Source of the DNA: Streptomyces roseicoloratus
Lineage (GTDB): Bacteria; Actinomycetota; Actinomycetes; Streptomycetales; Streptomycetaceae
Reading direction: 5' to 3'
NCBI RefSeq assembly: GCF_004117935.1
Contig: NZ_SDOY01000131.1
Location: forward strand, 124,001-188,000
Length of the DNA stretch: 64,000 bases
In this document: piece after piece, positions 53,380 to 62,511 of the stretch
Layout of the letters: each line of letters begins with the position of its first letter
How positions within the stretch are numbered: position 1 is the stretch's first letter
Notes under the pieces: generated by a model
Databases searched by the model: none
What the model was told of the DNA's origin: nothing
Seen by the model: only the letters and a program-made list of their open reading frames with translations
Made by a program: the position numbers and the translations under genes

Positions 53380-54187
53380 CCGTACGCGTGACGTCCGGCC
53401 CATGCGTGACGGCCGCCGCCCGCGCGGCCGCCGCCGTGGCCAGGGCGCGGACGATCGGGTGCGGGCGGGTCCCGTCGCCCGCGAGTTCCGGCTGGAACAG
53501 GGTCGCCAGGAAGAAGGGATGGCCCGGCAGTTCCGCGATCCGCACCTGCCCGTCCTCGTCCACTCCCGTGAACCGCAGCCCGTGCGCCTCCAGCGTGTCC
53601 AGATGACGACTGTCGGGACCGTAGTTGCAGTGGTAACGCTCGGTCGTCAGCTCCGCGCCCAGCACCGACTCCGCCAGCGAGCCCGGCGTGAGCCGTACCC
53701 CGCCCTCGTGACCCACCAGCGAGCAGGCCAGCGGCGCGAGCAGCAGGTCCGCCTCGTCCGCGTCCGGGTCGTTCTCCGCGTGCGCCGCCCGCTCCAGGCC
53801 GCACACGTCCCGCGCGAACTCCAGCAGCGCGTGCTGGAATCCCGCGCAGGTCCCGAGGAACGGGATGCCCTTCTCGCGCGCCGTGCGGATCGCCGCCAGC
53901 GCACCCGCCTCGCTCGCGTACGGGCTGCCCGGCAGCAGCCACACGGCGTCGAAGCCCTCGACCGCGCCCGGCGCCGCCGCGTCACCGCTGGGGATCCAGT
54001 ACGCGTCCAGGACGAGCCCGTCCCGCTCCGCCAGCGCGTCGAGCAGCATCGGGATCCGGACATGGGACTTCACATGCGGGGAACGGTCGCCGACCAGGGC
54101 GATGCGGGGAACGGGGGCCAGGGAGGAGGGGGCGGAGGCCGGGATGAGGGCGGAGGTCGGGGTGAGGGTGGGGATGTGCGTGCTCAT
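53354..54187 (-). CDS. CTP-synthase-like glutamine amidotransferase domain protein
   Basis: A 277-residue stand-alone amidotransferase-like protein. It resembles the C-terminal GATase half of CTP synthase: PRIALVGDRSPHVKSHVRIP, GFDAVWLLPGSPY and FLGTCAGFQHALLEFARDV with the Cys nucleophile. The Lys/ATP synthetase half is absent. The expected His-Glu pair is partly seen (GHPFFLATLFQPEL). The ATG at 54187 follows GAGGATGG. Partner synthetase and product are unknown. Confidence 0.8.
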   Translation of the reverse strand: MSTHIPTLTPTSALIPASAPSSLAPVPRIALVGDRSPHVKSHVRIPMLLDALAERDGLVLDAYWIPSGDAAAPGAVEGFDAVWLLPGSPYASEAGALAAIRTAREKGIPFLGTCAGFQHALLEFARDVCGLERAAHAENDPDADEADLLLAPLACSLVGHEGGVRLTPGSLAESVLGAELTTERYHCNYGPDSRHLDTLEAHGLRFTGVDEDGQVRIAELPGHPFFLATLFQPELAGDGTRPHPIVRALATAAAARAAAVTHGPDVTRTAAPAGMTG

Positions 54188-54284
54188 GGAGACCATCCTC
54201 AGAGGCGTCGCCCGTTCACGTCCAACGATGATTCATGCACTCTCCATCACGAACGCTTATGACCTACGGGAGTAGGGTGCCGCC

Positions 54285-54872
54285 ATGAGCAGCGATGACG
54301 CGAGCAGCAACGACGCGAGCAGCAACGACGCGAGCGGCAGCACCCACGACGCCCGCGACTGGGAACAGCGGCTCGCCGCCGCCTGGAACGAGCTCGACGC
54401 CTACGACTCCGATCCGGCCGGCTTCCGCGCCCGGATCGCCGGACTCGCCGCCGAGCGACCCGCCGACGATCCCGTCGCCCTCTTCGAGCAGGCCGCCGCC
54501 CACGACTCCACCGGCGAGCCCGAGCAGGCCGTCCGCCTGTACCGGCGGGCCCTCGACGGCGGCCTCACCGGACTGCGCCGCCGCCGCGCCGTCATCCAGC
54601 TCGCCAGCAGCCTGCGCAACCTCGGCCGCCCCGACGTCAGCGTCGAACTCCTCACCGAGGAACGGGCGATCCCCGCCGACCGGCTCGACGCCGACGAGAC
54701 CGCCCTCACCGCCGCCGTCGACGCCTTCCTCGCCCTCGCCCTCGCCGACACCGGCCGCGAGCGCGAGGCCGCCTCCCTCGCGCTCGGCGCCCTCGCCCCG
54801 CTGCTGCCCCGCTACAACCGCTCCCTCGCCTTCTACGCCAGGGACCTGCTGAACACCCCCAAGGGCTCCTGA
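54285..54872 (+). CDS. Tetratricopeptide-repeat protein
   Basis: A 195-residue helical protein. Residues 5-16 repeat ASSND, coded by a 15-bp DNA repeat. The helical repeats DPVALFEQAAAHDSTGEPEQAVRLYRRAL and LRRRRAVIQLASSLRNLGRPDVSVELL resemble TPR pairs. No signal or membrane helix. It is probably a scaffolding protein. The ATG at 54285 is 97 bp from the divergent amidotransferase gene; the LysR gene starts 19 bp after its stop, so they may be one operon. Confidence 0.75.
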   Translation: MSSDDASSNDASSNDASGSTHDARDWEQRLAAAWNELDAYDSDPAGFRARIAGLAAERPADDPVALFEQAAAHDSTGEPEQAVRLYRRALDGGLTGLRRRRAVIQLASSLRNLGRPDVSVELLTEERAIPADRLDADETALTAAVDAFLALALADTGREREAASLALGALAPLLPRYNRSLAFYARDLLNTPKGS

Positions 54873-54891
54873 GCGGGAAGCCGACGAACCC

Positions 54892-55908
54892 GTGGACCCG
54901 CACCTGCTCCGTACGTACGTCTCCGTGGCCCGGCTGGCCTCCTTCTCCGCCGCGGCCAGGGAACTCGGCTACACCCAGTCGGCCGTCTCCCAGCACGTCG
55001 CCGCGCTCGAAGCCGACCTCGGCATGCCGCTGCTCGGCCGCAGGCCCGTCGCGCCCACCCCGGCGGGCGAGCGGCTGCTCGAACACGCCGCTTCGCTGCT
55101 GCTGCGGCTGGACGCGGCGCGCGCCGATCTGGCCCGGTTCGCCGCACCCCCGCGCGAGACGCTCACCCTCGCCGCCGCGCCGCTCGCGCTCCACCCGCGC
55201 GTCCTCGCGGCCCTGCCCGCCACCGGCGTCACCGTGCGCACGCTGCCGCGCGACGAGGTGCCGGCCGCCGTCGCCACCGGCGCCGCCGACCTCGGCCTGG
55301 TCGACGGCCTCGCCGCACCCAGCGACCCGCTCCGGCTCCCCGACGTCGCCCCGGTCACCGCGCGCCCGGTCGCGGAGGAGGGGCTGGTGGTGGCCCTCCC
55401 GGCGAACCACCCGCTCGCGAGCCGCGCCACTTCCGCCACCGCACCCGCCACTTCCGCCACCGCACCCGCCACTTCCGCCACCGCACCTGCCGGCGCCACC
55501 ACCGCACCTGCCACCTCCGCCGACGCGGGCACCCTCACCGCCCCCGCCCCCGGTCTCGTCCTCGCCGATCTCGTCGACGCCCGTTGGCTGGACGCGCCGG
55601 ACGCGGGCTTCCCGCTCGACCGCCTGCGCGCCGTCCACGGAGCTCCCGCCGGGCGCGGTTTCCGCGCTGCGCTGCGCTACGAGGGCACCGACGCCCGTAC
55701 CCTCACCGCGCTGGCCGCCGCCGGACACGGCCTCGCCCTCCTGCCCGCCTCCGCCGCGGGCCTCGGCGTCCCCGGGGCCGTCTTCGTCCCGCTCGCCGCG
55801 CCGCGCCTGGTCCACCGCACCGAACTGCTGCACGCCGGACGCGAACCGGCCGGGCCCGCAGCCGAGTTGGTCCGGAGACTCGGCCCCCGTACGGCGGCCG
55901 GTCGCTAA
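54892..55908 (+). CDS. LysR-family transcriptional regulator with tandem repeat insertion
   Basis: A 338-residue regulator. The HTH is at the N-terminus (LLRTYVSVARLASFSAAARELGYTQSAVSQHVAALE), followed by a LysR substrate domain. Between HPLASR and GTLTAPAPG a Thr/Ala/Pro insert of about 35 residues (units ATSATAP) is coded by 21-bp DNA repeats. The insert would form a flexible loop in the ligand domain. The target genes are not obvious. The GTG start has GGGAAG upstream. Confidence 0.83.
   Translation: MDPHLLRTYVSVARLASFSAAARELGYTQSAVSQHVAALEADLGMPLLGRRPVAPTPAGERLLEHAASLLLRLDAARADLARFAAPPRETLTLAAAPLALHPRVLAALPATGVTVRTLPRDEVPAAVATGAADLGLVDGLAAPSDPLRLPDVAPVTARPVAEEGLVVALPANHPLASRATSATAPATSATAPATSATAPAGATTAPATSADAGTLTAPAPGLVLADLVDARWLDAPDAGFPLDRLRAVHGAPAGRGFRAALRYEGTDARTLTALAAAGHGLALLPASAAGLGVPGAVFVPLAAPRLVHRTELLHAGREPAGPAAELVRRLGPRTAAGR
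55426..55524 (+). repeat. 21-bp in-frame tandem repeat in the LysR gene
   Basis: Four or more copies of GCCACTTCCGCCACCGCACC(C/T) at 55426-55446, 55447-55467, 55468-55488 and, diverged, 55489-55509, then a partial copy. Confidence 0.92.
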
Positions 55909-55984
55909 TCTGGCTGCGCAGGGCACGCGGGAGGACCGGGAAACGACCGACCGGGCGGAAACGGCGAGAGGAAGGCGGGACGAC

Positions 55985-56944
55985 GTGGGGTGGTTCCGGC
56001 GAGGGCCGAGGCGTGACGACGAGGACGCGCCGCGGGACCCCGAGTTCACGTACTTCTCCGAGCGCGAGGCCGCGCTCTTCCGCAGGCAGGTCCGCGAGGC
56101 CTTCGCCGAGCTGGGCCTCGAGGTCACCGTCTACGCCGGCTCCGTGACCGACGACTCCGGTCGCCGCTTCGGCCTCGGCAACCTCGCCGCCGTCTGCCAC
56201 CAGGACCCGCGCGGCACCCGCATCTGGCCGCGGCTGATCGACCGTCACGTACGGCTCGTGGTCCGCGCCCTGGAGGGGCCCTCCGCCCTGGAGACCCTGC
56301 CGCCCGAACAGATCCGCGCCCAGCTCTATCCGCGGGTCGTCAGCGGCGAGGGCATCGACCCCGGCACCTTCGGCTACGCGCGGACCGTCGCGCCCGGCCT
56401 GTACGAGGTCCTCGCGCTCGACCTGCCGGAGAGCGTCATGACGCTCACCGACGAGGCGCTGGAACGCCTCGGCGACCCGGTGCGCCTGCGGGAACGGGCC
56501 ATCGACAACCTGCGCGGGCTGCCCGTCGAGGGGCACGAGACCGTCAAGGACGCGGACGGCATGCGCTTCGAGGTCATCCTCGGCGACTCCTTCTACACGG
56601 CGAGCCGGGTCCTCGACCTGGACGCCGTCGTCCGGCGGGTCACCGGCCTGCCGCTCACGGAGGACGGCGCCCTGGTCGCGATGCCGTTCCGGCACCAGCT
56701 CGCCTTCCACGCGATCCGGGACACCACGATCGTGCCCGCCCTCGGCGCCATGGCCTCGTTCGCCGCGTCGGGCTACGAGGACACTCCGGGCGCCATCAGC
56801 CCGTACGTCTTCTGGTGGCGGGGCGGCACGCTCACCCAGCTCAGCGAGCACGCCGAGGAGGACGGCCAGCTGCGGATCGTGGTCGGCGACGAGTTCCAGG
56901 CGCTGCTGGAACGCCTCATCGTCCGGAACCCGGACCAGAGCTGA
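55985..56944 (+). CDS. Conserved hypothetical protein (unknown)
   Basis: A 319-residue cytoplasmic protein I cannot assign. It starts WFRRGPRRDDEDAP with a basic/acidic tail. A long mixed alpha/beta region contains RIWPRLIDRHVRLVVRALEGP and FRHQLAFHAIRDTTIV, with a C-terminal SPYVFWWRGGTLTQL. It may belong to a DUF1444-type group, but I am unsure. The GTG start at 55985 has GGAAGG upstream. It follows the LysR gene and precedes a repeat-rich gap. Confidence 0.6.
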   Translation: MGWFRRGPRRDDEDAPRDPEFTYFSEREAALFRRQVREAFAELGLEVTVYAGSVTDDSGRRFGLGNLAAVCHQDPRGTRIWPRLIDRHVRLVVRALEGPSALETLPPEQIRAQLYPRVVSGEGIDPGTFGYARTVAPGLYEVLALDLPESVMTLTDEALERLGDPVRLRERAIDNLRGLPVEGHETVKDADGMRFEVILGDSFYTASRVLDLDAVVRRVTGLPLTEDGALVAMPFRHQLAFHAIRDTTIVPALGAMASFAASGYEDTPGAISPYVFWWRGGTLTQLSEHAEEDGQLRIVVGDEFQALLERLIVRNPDQS

Positions 56945-57039
56945 GCCCGCCCGGGGCCTGGCGTTGGCCCTGGCCCCGGATCCGGCTCCGGCCCCGGATC
57001 CGCCGTCGGCCCCTGAAGTGCGCCGGCCCCCGAACCATC

Positions 57040-57160
57040 CCTGAGACGGCCCCGAGGCCGGCCTTGAGACGGCCCGAAGGCCGGCCCCGACACGGCCCCC
57101 GAGCCGGGCCCGACACGGCCCCCGAGGCCGTCCCTGAACGGGCCCTGAAACCGGCCCCGA
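57040..57160. repeat. Imperfect ~24-bp tandem repeats before the M24 peptidase gene
   Basis: About five imperfect units like GACACGGCCCCCGAGCCGG cover most of the 246-bp gap (56945-57190) upstream of the peptidase gene. No gene or clear promoter is seen among them. Confidence 0.7.
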
Positions 57161-57218
57161 GCGGTCGCGGACCCGGCTCCCGCCCGGCAGGATGCTGTGC
57201 GTGAAGAAGGAGACCACC

Positions 57219-58358
57219 ATGCCCCGGAGCACGAGCGGCGAACCCGCCGCCTTCACCGCCGACGACTACCGCGCCCGGATGGCCCGGGCGGCCGAGTCCG
57301 CCGCCGAGGCCGGGCTCGCGGGTGTCCTCGTGGCGCCCGGGCCGGACCTGGTCTACCTCACCGGCTACCGGCCCACCACGATCACCGAACGCCTGACCGT
57401 GCTCGTGATCGCCCCCGGACAGGACCCGGTCCTGGTCGTCCCCACCCTGGAGGCGCCGGACGCCGAGAAGGCGCCGGGCGCGGCCGCGCTCAGCATCCGG
57501 GACTGGACCGACGGCAAGGACCCTTACGCCGTCACGGCCCCGCTGCTCGACGTCGACGGCCGCTTCGGCGTCAGCGACAACGCCTGGGCCATGCATCTGC
57601 TGGGCCTCCAGCAGACCCTGCCGGGCACCTCGTACGTGTCGCTCACCGAGGCGCTGCCGATGCTCCGCGCCGTCAAGGACGAGCACGAACTGGCCCGGAT
57701 CGCCGCGGCCGGGGCCGCCGCCGACCAGGCGTACGGCGAGATCCTGAAGGTCCGCTTCGCCGGCCGCAAGGAGACGGAGGTGGCCGCCGACCTGGCCGCG
57801 CTGCTGCTCGGGTCCGGCCACTCCCAGGTGGACTTCACGGTCGTCGGCTCGGGCCCGAACGGCGCCAACCCGCACCATGAGGCCGGTGACCGCACGATCG
57901 AGCACGGCGACATGGTCGTCCTCGACTTCGGCGGCCTGAAGCACGGCTACGGCTCCGACACCACGCGCACCGTCCACGTCGGCGAACCGACGGACGAGGA
58001 GCGCCGGGTCCACGACCTCGTCCGCGAGGCCCAGCAGACCGGCTTCGAGGCCGTCCGCGCGGGGGCCGCCTGCCAGGACGTGGACCGCGCGGCCCGCAAG
58101 GTCATCGCGGACGCGGGCTACGGCGAGTACTTCATCCACCGCACCGGCCACGGCATCGGCGTCACCACTCACGAACCCCCGTACATGATCGAGGGCGAAA
58201 CCCGCCCGATCGTCCCCGGCATGTGCTTCTCCATCGAACCGGGCATCTACCTCCCCGGCCGATTCGGCGTCCGCATCGAGGACATCGTCACCCTGACGGC
58301 CACCGGCAGGGGCCGCCGCTTCAACGACACGTCGCGCGAGATGGCGATCGTCGAGTGA
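57219..58358 (+). CDS. M24-family metallopeptidase (Xaa-Pro dipeptidase/aminopeptidase P type)
   Basis: A 379-residue two-domain protein. The N-terminal domain contains VLVAPGPDLVYLTGY; the catalytic pita-bread domain has metal ligands D in VLDFGG, D in GSDTTRT, H in GHGIGVTTHE, E in SIEPGIY and E in VRIEDIV. It probably removes residues before proline or cleaves Xaa-Pro dipeptides. The ATG at 57219 has GGAG eight bases upstream; the ATG at 57192 lacks one. It is single and cytosolic. Confidence 0.9.
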   Translation: MPRSTSGEPAAFTADDYRARMARAAESAAEAGLAGVLVAPGPDLVYLTGYRPTTITERLTVLVIAPGQDPVLVVPTLEAPDAEKAPGAAALSIRDWTDGKDPYAVTAPLLDVDGRFGVSDNAWAMHLLGLQQTLPGTSYVSLTEALPMLRAVKDEHELARIAAAGAAADQAYGEILKVRFAGRKETEVAADLAALLLGSGHSQVDFTVVGSGPNGANPHHEAGDRTIEHGDMVVLDFGGLKHGYGSDTTRTVHVGEPTDEERRVHDLVREAQQTGFEAVRAGAACQDVDRAARKVIADAGYGEYFIHRTGHGIGVTTHEPPYMIEGETRPIVPGMCFSIEPGIYLPGRFGVRIEDIVTLTATGRGRRFNDTSREMAIVE

Positions 58359-58378
58359 CGTCTGCGACGAGGATCCGG

Positions 58379-58696
58379 TCACTCCTCGTCGCTGCGCTCC
58401 AGGACCAGGCCGACGGACCCGCCTTCCAGCCCGTTGCCGTCCTCGAGGTGCAGATGGGCTCCATCCGCAACTCCTTCGCCGGCCAGTACCAGAAGGTGCC
58501 CGGCAAGCGTCCTGAGCCCCGCGGCGTTCGCTTCGATGACGACCTCGGCCCCGAGGTTCCGCACCTCGATCCGGGCATCGGCGTCCCAGGAGAAGCGGAG
58601 CCCTGTGCCCGCGGCGGCGGCCGTGACGTGAGTGCTCTCGACCGGCGCTGAGCCATTTTCGGAACTCATGGAACCCACGGAACTCATGGAAGTCAT
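58379..58696 (-). CDS. Small conserved protein, Imm32-like
   Basis: A protein of about 96-105 residues. The patterns LRTLAGHLLVLAGEGVADGAHLHLEDGNGLEGGS and VGLVLER (the first quoted in part) recall Imm32-type small immunity proteins, which are common in Streptomyces. Three start codons (58696, 58687, 58669) come from a repeated ATGAGTTCC unit, so the start is unsure. It is convergent with the M24 peptidase. No toxin gene is adjacent. Confidence 0.5.
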   Translation of the reverse strand: MTSMSSVGSMSSENGSAPVESTHVTAAAAGTGLRFSWDADARIEVRNLGAEVVIEANAAGLRTLAGHLLVLAGEGVADGAHLHLEDGNGLEGGSVGLVLERSDEE

Positions 58697-58779
58697 GGTG
58701 CCACTGGACGGACCGGTTCAGGAGGTCAGGGCACCGGTCCTCGCGGGTGGAGCACTGTGCGAAGGACAGGAGGCCACGG

Positions 58780-59187
58780 TCACCAGTCGCGCCATGCGTC
58801 GGTGATCTCGGTGCGGTTCATGCCTCTCCGCTCCGCCAGAGCGGCCACGTCCACACCGTGCTCGCTCAACGTGAGATCGATGTACGCGCACAGCTGCTCC
58901 CGCTCCTCGGTGCAGTAGCCGGCGCCGCCGTGGCTGTCGTCGCCGTCGACGGCGTTGAGCGCCAGGACAACCCTCTCGACGACCCCGAAGACCTCTTCAT
59001 CGGAAGGCCCGACGAGCGCACCTACCTCCGCCTCGAACGCCTCCAGCGCCGAGTCCGTCGCTCCGAGCAAGGATTCGGGGTACATTTCCGCCGCCTCGGC
59101 GCACCCGGTTTCCAGGATTCCGGCCTCGACGTCTCGGGCCACCTGCGCCGTCCAGGCACGCCAGTTCTCAGGGGGTCTGTTCGCCAT
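58780..59187 (-). CDS. Conserved hypothetical protein (unknown)
   Basis: A 135-residue acidic protein (WRAWTAQVARDVEAGILETGC, then EVFGVVERVVLALNAVDGD and ITDAWRDW). The helical pattern and small size resemble immunity-type or partner proteins, but no family is certain. It is separated from the Imm32-like gene by 84 bp and has a weak ribosome site at its ATG. No toxin is adjacent. Confidence 0.55.
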   Translation of the reverse strand: MANRPPENWRAWTAQVARDVEAGILETGCAEAAEMYPESLLGATDSALEAFEAEVGALVGPSDEEVFGVVERVVLALNAVDGDDSHGGAGYCTEEREQLCAYIDLTLSEHGVDVAALAERRGMNRTEITDAWRDW

Positions 59188-59276
59188 GGCGGGAAACTAC
59201 TGCGCAGCACTGACAACCCGGCTGGAGGCGCTCAGCGCGTAGTCCGTGGCAGTCGTGTGCCGTGGGCGGGTGGCGT

Positions 59277-61028
59277 TCAGCCGTCCGTCAGGATCACCGC
59301 CGACTCCGCCGGGAGGGTCAGCAGGCCGTCGCGGCCCGGGGGGTCCGTGCGGTCCCAGGCCGCCAGGACGCGGTCGCGGCCGTTGGAGCCCAGGGCGATG
59401 TCCGCCGGTTCCTTGCCCAGGTTCACCGCGACCCTGATGTCGCCGCGGCGGAAGACGAGCCAGCGGGCCTCCTCGTCGTACGCGACCTTCACGCCGGCCA
59501 GGTCCGGGTCCGTGAGGTCCGGGAGGGTGCGGCGCAGGGCGATCAGTTCGCGGTGCCAGGCCAGCAGGCGTTTGTGGGGCTCGCGTTCGCGTTCGGCGCG
59601 GTCCAGGACCGAGCGGTCACGGGTGGCCGGTTCCTGAGGATCCGGCACGTCCTCCTCGGCCCAGCCGTGCGCCGCGAACTCACGCCGCCGGCCGCGCCGT
59701 ACCGCCTCCGCCAGCTCCGGATCCGTGTGGTCCGTGAAGTACATCCACGGCGTCGTCGCGCCCCACTCCTCGCCCATGAACAGCATCGGCACGGACGGGC
59801 CCGTCAGGACCAGGGCCGCCGCGCAGGCCAGCAGGCCGGGGGAGCAGGACGCCGAAAGCCGGTCGCCGGTCGCGCGGTTGCCGATCTGGTCGTGCGTCTG
59901 CGCGTAGCCGAGGAAGCGGTGCGCCGGCGTGCGCTCCCGGTCCACCGGGCGGCCGTGGTGCCGGCCGCGGAAGGAGGAGTACGTGCCGTCGTGGAAGAAG
60001 ACCCGGGTCAGGGTCTTGGCGAGGGCCGCCATCGGGGCCCGTGCGAAGTCCGCGTAGTAGCCCTGCGACTCGCCCGTCAGCGCCGTGTGCAGCGCGTGGT
60101 GGAAGTCGTCGTTCCACTGGGCGTGGACGCCGATCCCGCCCACCGTGCGCGGTGTGGTCGTGCGCGGGTCCGCCAGGTCGGACTCGGCGATCAGGAAGTG
60201 CTGCCGGCCCTGCTCCTTGGCGAGCTCGTCCACCGCCGCCGACAGCTCCTCCAGGAACGTCAGCGCCCGTGTGTCCGCCAGCGCGTGCACCGCGTCGAGC
60301 CGCAGCCCGTCGATCCGGTAGTCCTGCAGCCAGGCGAGCGCGCTGCCCAGGAAGTACGCCCGGACCTCGTCCGAGCCCGGCGCGTCCAGGTTCACCGCCG
60401 CGCCCCACGGCGTGTGGTGCGTCTCGGTGAAGTACGGGCCGAAGGAGGGCAGATGGTTGCCCGAAGGCCCCAGGTGGTTGTGCACCACGTCCAGGACCAC
60501 GCCCAGACCGAGCCCGTGCGCCGTGTCCACGAAGCGCTTCAGCGCCTCGGGCCCGCCGTACGGCTCGTGCACCGCCCACGGCGCGACCCCGTCGTAGCCC
60601 CAGCCGTGCACGCCGGGGAACGGACACAGCGGCATCAGCTCCACATGGGTGACGCCGAGGCCCGTGAGCTCCCCGAGCCGCTCGGCCGCCGCGTCCAGGG
60701 TGCCCTCCGGCGTGAACGTGCCGACGTGCAGCTCGTACAGGATCCCGCTGCGCATCCGCAGCCTCGGCGTGTCATGGCGCCAGGAGTACGTGTCGTGGTC
60801 GACGACCGCCGCGAGACCGTCCGGGCCGTCAGGGAGCCGCCGGGCCCGGGGATCGGGCAGGAGCGGCCCGTCGTCGAGGGAGTAGCCGTAGCGGTCGCCG
60901 TCGGCGGCCGGGACGACACCCGTCCACCAGCCGGGACGCTCGGCGTCCCGCTCCAGCGGATGCCGGACGCCGTTCAGCTCCAGCACCACCCGGTCACGGG
61001 CGCGCGGCGCCCACACCTCGAACAGCAC
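59277..61028 (-). CDS. treZ: Malto-oligosyltrehalose trehalohydrolase
   Basis: A 583-residue GH13 enzyme that releases trehalose from maltooligosyl-trehalose. The N-terminal E-set domain starts FEVWAPRA. Nucleophile D245 lies in DGLRLDAVHAL, the acid E282 in LIAESDL, and the third acid in QTHDQIGN. The GTG at 61028 has GAGGGGA upstream, which fixes the start. TreY is not in the window. A GC-rich hairpin and repeats precede it; the truncated GNAT lies upstream. Confidence 0.94.
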   Translation of the reverse strand: MLFEVWAPRARDRVVLELNGVRHPLERDAERPGWWTGVVPAADGDRYGYSLDDGPLLPDPRARRLPDGPDGLAAVVDHDTYSWRHDTPRLRMRSGILYELHVGTFTPEGTLDAAAERLGELTGLGVTHVELMPLCPFPGVHGWGYDGVAPWAVHEPYGGPEALKRFVDTAHGLGLGVVLDVVHNHLGPSGNHLPSFGPYFTETHHTPWGAAVNLDAPGSDEVRAYFLGSALAWLQDYRIDGLRLDAVHALADTRALTFLEELSAAVDELAKEQGRQHFLIAESDLADPRTTTPRTVGGIGVHAQWNDDFHHALHTALTGESQGYYADFARAPMAALAKTLTRVFFHDGTYSSFRGRHHGRPVDRERTPAHRFLGYAQTHDQIGNRATGDRLSASCSPGLLACAAALVLTGPSVPMLFMGEEWGATTPWMYFTDHTDPELAEAVRRGRRREFAAHGWAEEDVPDPQEPATRDRSVLDRAEREREPHKRLLAWHRELIALRRTLPDLTDPDLAGVKVAYDEEARWLVFRRGDIRVAVNLGKEPADIALGSNGRDRVLAAWDRTDPPGRDGLLTLPAESAVILTDG

Positions 61029-61087
61029 GCGACGGTCCCCTCGTCGACGACGGACGTACGGCCTGGACCCGCGGGCCCCGGACGTAC

Positions 61088-61119
61088 GGCCGCGCACGGC
61101 ACCACGGCCGTGCGCGGCC
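61088..61119 (-). terminator. Hairpin between the GNAT remnant and treZ
   Basis: A perfect 13-bp stem (61088-61100 with 61107-61119) with a 6-nt loop, surrounded by repeated CCACGGACGTNC units (61060-61180). It could terminate transcription entering from the GNAT remnant before treZ. Confidence 0.6.
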
Positions 61120-61201
61120 GTGGACGCGCACCGCCACGGACGTTCACGGCCCCGGACGTGCGCGACCACGGACGTACAGCTCTACGGCACCATCCTGGCA
61201 G

Positions 61202-61520
61202 TCAGACGCCCGCCGTGCCCGGCGCGTCCCCCACGAAGTTGACCGAACGCTCGACGTTCACGTAACCCGCCCGGGCGAAGGACCTCGCCATCGGCACGTC
61301 GCCCGGGTCCGTCGCCGCCCTGATCCTCTCCACGCCCTCCTGCGCGGCGAGCACCCGCGTCCCCTCCGCCAGGATCTCGTCCACGTGTCCGCGGCCGCGG
61401 TGCGGGGGCAGCACACCGATGTACGCGATGATCGGGTGGTGGCTGTTGCGCGCGGGCACGACGAAGCCGACCGGCTCACCCGTCCCGGGCAGCTCGGCGG
61501 TGCGGGAGGTCCGGGCGGCT
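61202..61520 (-). pseudogene. 5'-truncated GNAT acetyltransferase
   Basis: The minus strand codes the C-terminal part of a GNAT protein: GEPVGFVVPARNSHHPIIAYIGVLPPHRGRG (the acetyl-CoA motif, quoted in part), then ILAEGTRVLAAQEGVERIR and MARSFARAGYVNVERS. Upstream of about 61520 the similarity stops and the frame becomes low-complexity Arg/Pro sequence, so the N-terminal half is lost. It probably makes no active enzyme. Confidence 0.65.
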
Positions 61521-61763
61521 CCGATGCGGCCGTACGCCGGTTGGTCGGGCGGGTGAGCAACCGCCGGCCGTCCGGGCCGGTGGTCGGCGGGTGGTCGGCC
61601 GCCGACCGTCGCAACGATGGGGGTCGGCGGCAGCCGGTTGTGCGGGCAGGAGCGCGTACGGCGGTGTCTCCAGGGCCTCTTGGGCGGAGCCGGCGGGGTG
61701 CGGGCGGGCGGGGCTCGGGACCCTTCTGGACACCCCGGGGCCTCGCGACGGACAATCACGTAT

Positions 61764-62321
61764 GTGACGACCCCTTACGAGCTGCCGGCCGGGACGCCTG
61801 ACGCCCCTCGGCTCACCGACGCCGAGCGCGAACGCGCGCTCGCGGTGCTCCGCGAGGGCGCGGCGCAGGGACGTCTGTCGCACGACACGTTCCTGTACCG
61901 CATGGAGCGGGTGCTGGTCGCCCGGCGCCCCGACGAACTCGCCCTGCTCACCGCCGACCTCGCGACCGAGTCGACCTGGACCCGGCGGGTGGTCGGCGCG
62001 GTCGAGAAGATGTCCGCGTTCACCGCCAGGATCGGCCGGGCCTGGCATGCCGAACGCCTGCCGAAGCTGCTCCTTCCGCACCCGGGGCCGTACCCGCTGC
62101 GGATCGGGCGGGACCCGGTGAACGGTCTGCGGCTCAGCCACGAGACCGTCTCCCGGCTGCACGCCGAACTGTCCTCGCAGGACGGCACCTGGGTACTGCG
62201 CGACCTCGGCTCCACGAACGGCACCACCGTCAACGGCCGCCGGGTCACGGGCGCGGTCGTGGTCCGGGCCGGGGACGCGGTGGGGTTCGGCCAGATGTCG
62301 TTCCGGCTGTCGCTGAACTGA
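61764..62321 (+). CDS. DUF1707 plus FHA-domain protein
   Basis: A 185-residue protein. Residues about 14-65 (RLTDAERERALAVLREGAAQGRLSHD) are a DUF1707 domain. Residues about 100-185 are an FHA domain with PLRIGRDPVNGLRLSHETVSRLHAEL and DLGSTNGTTVNGRRV (first quoted in part), which binds phospho-Thr on partners of Ser/Thr kinases. The GTG at 61764 has no ribosome site, so a leaderless start is possible. No kinase is nearby. Confidence 0.88.
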   Translation: MTTPYELPAGTPDAPRLTDAERERALAVLREGAAQGRLSHDTFLYRMERVLVARRPDELALLTADLATESTWTRRVVGAVEKMSAFTARIGRAWHAERLPKLLLPHPGPYPLRIGRDPVNGLRLSHETVSRLHAELSSQDGTWVLRDLGSTNGTTVNGRRVTGAVVVRAGDAVGFGQMSFRLSLN

Positions 62322-62511
62322 CCGGCGGGCCGTCCCTCCCCGGCCGCCCGCGTCCGCGCAGCGCCCGTGCTCTTGCGCCGTTCCCGCGCCCCCGCATCGG
62401 CACCGGCGCACACAGGTCGAGATTCACCCGTTCGGCGGTGTACGTGATGCGATCGAGTGCTCTCGGTGGTGAGCTGGGGTGATGCGCGCCGCTGACCGAC
62501 GAGGGGGCCAG

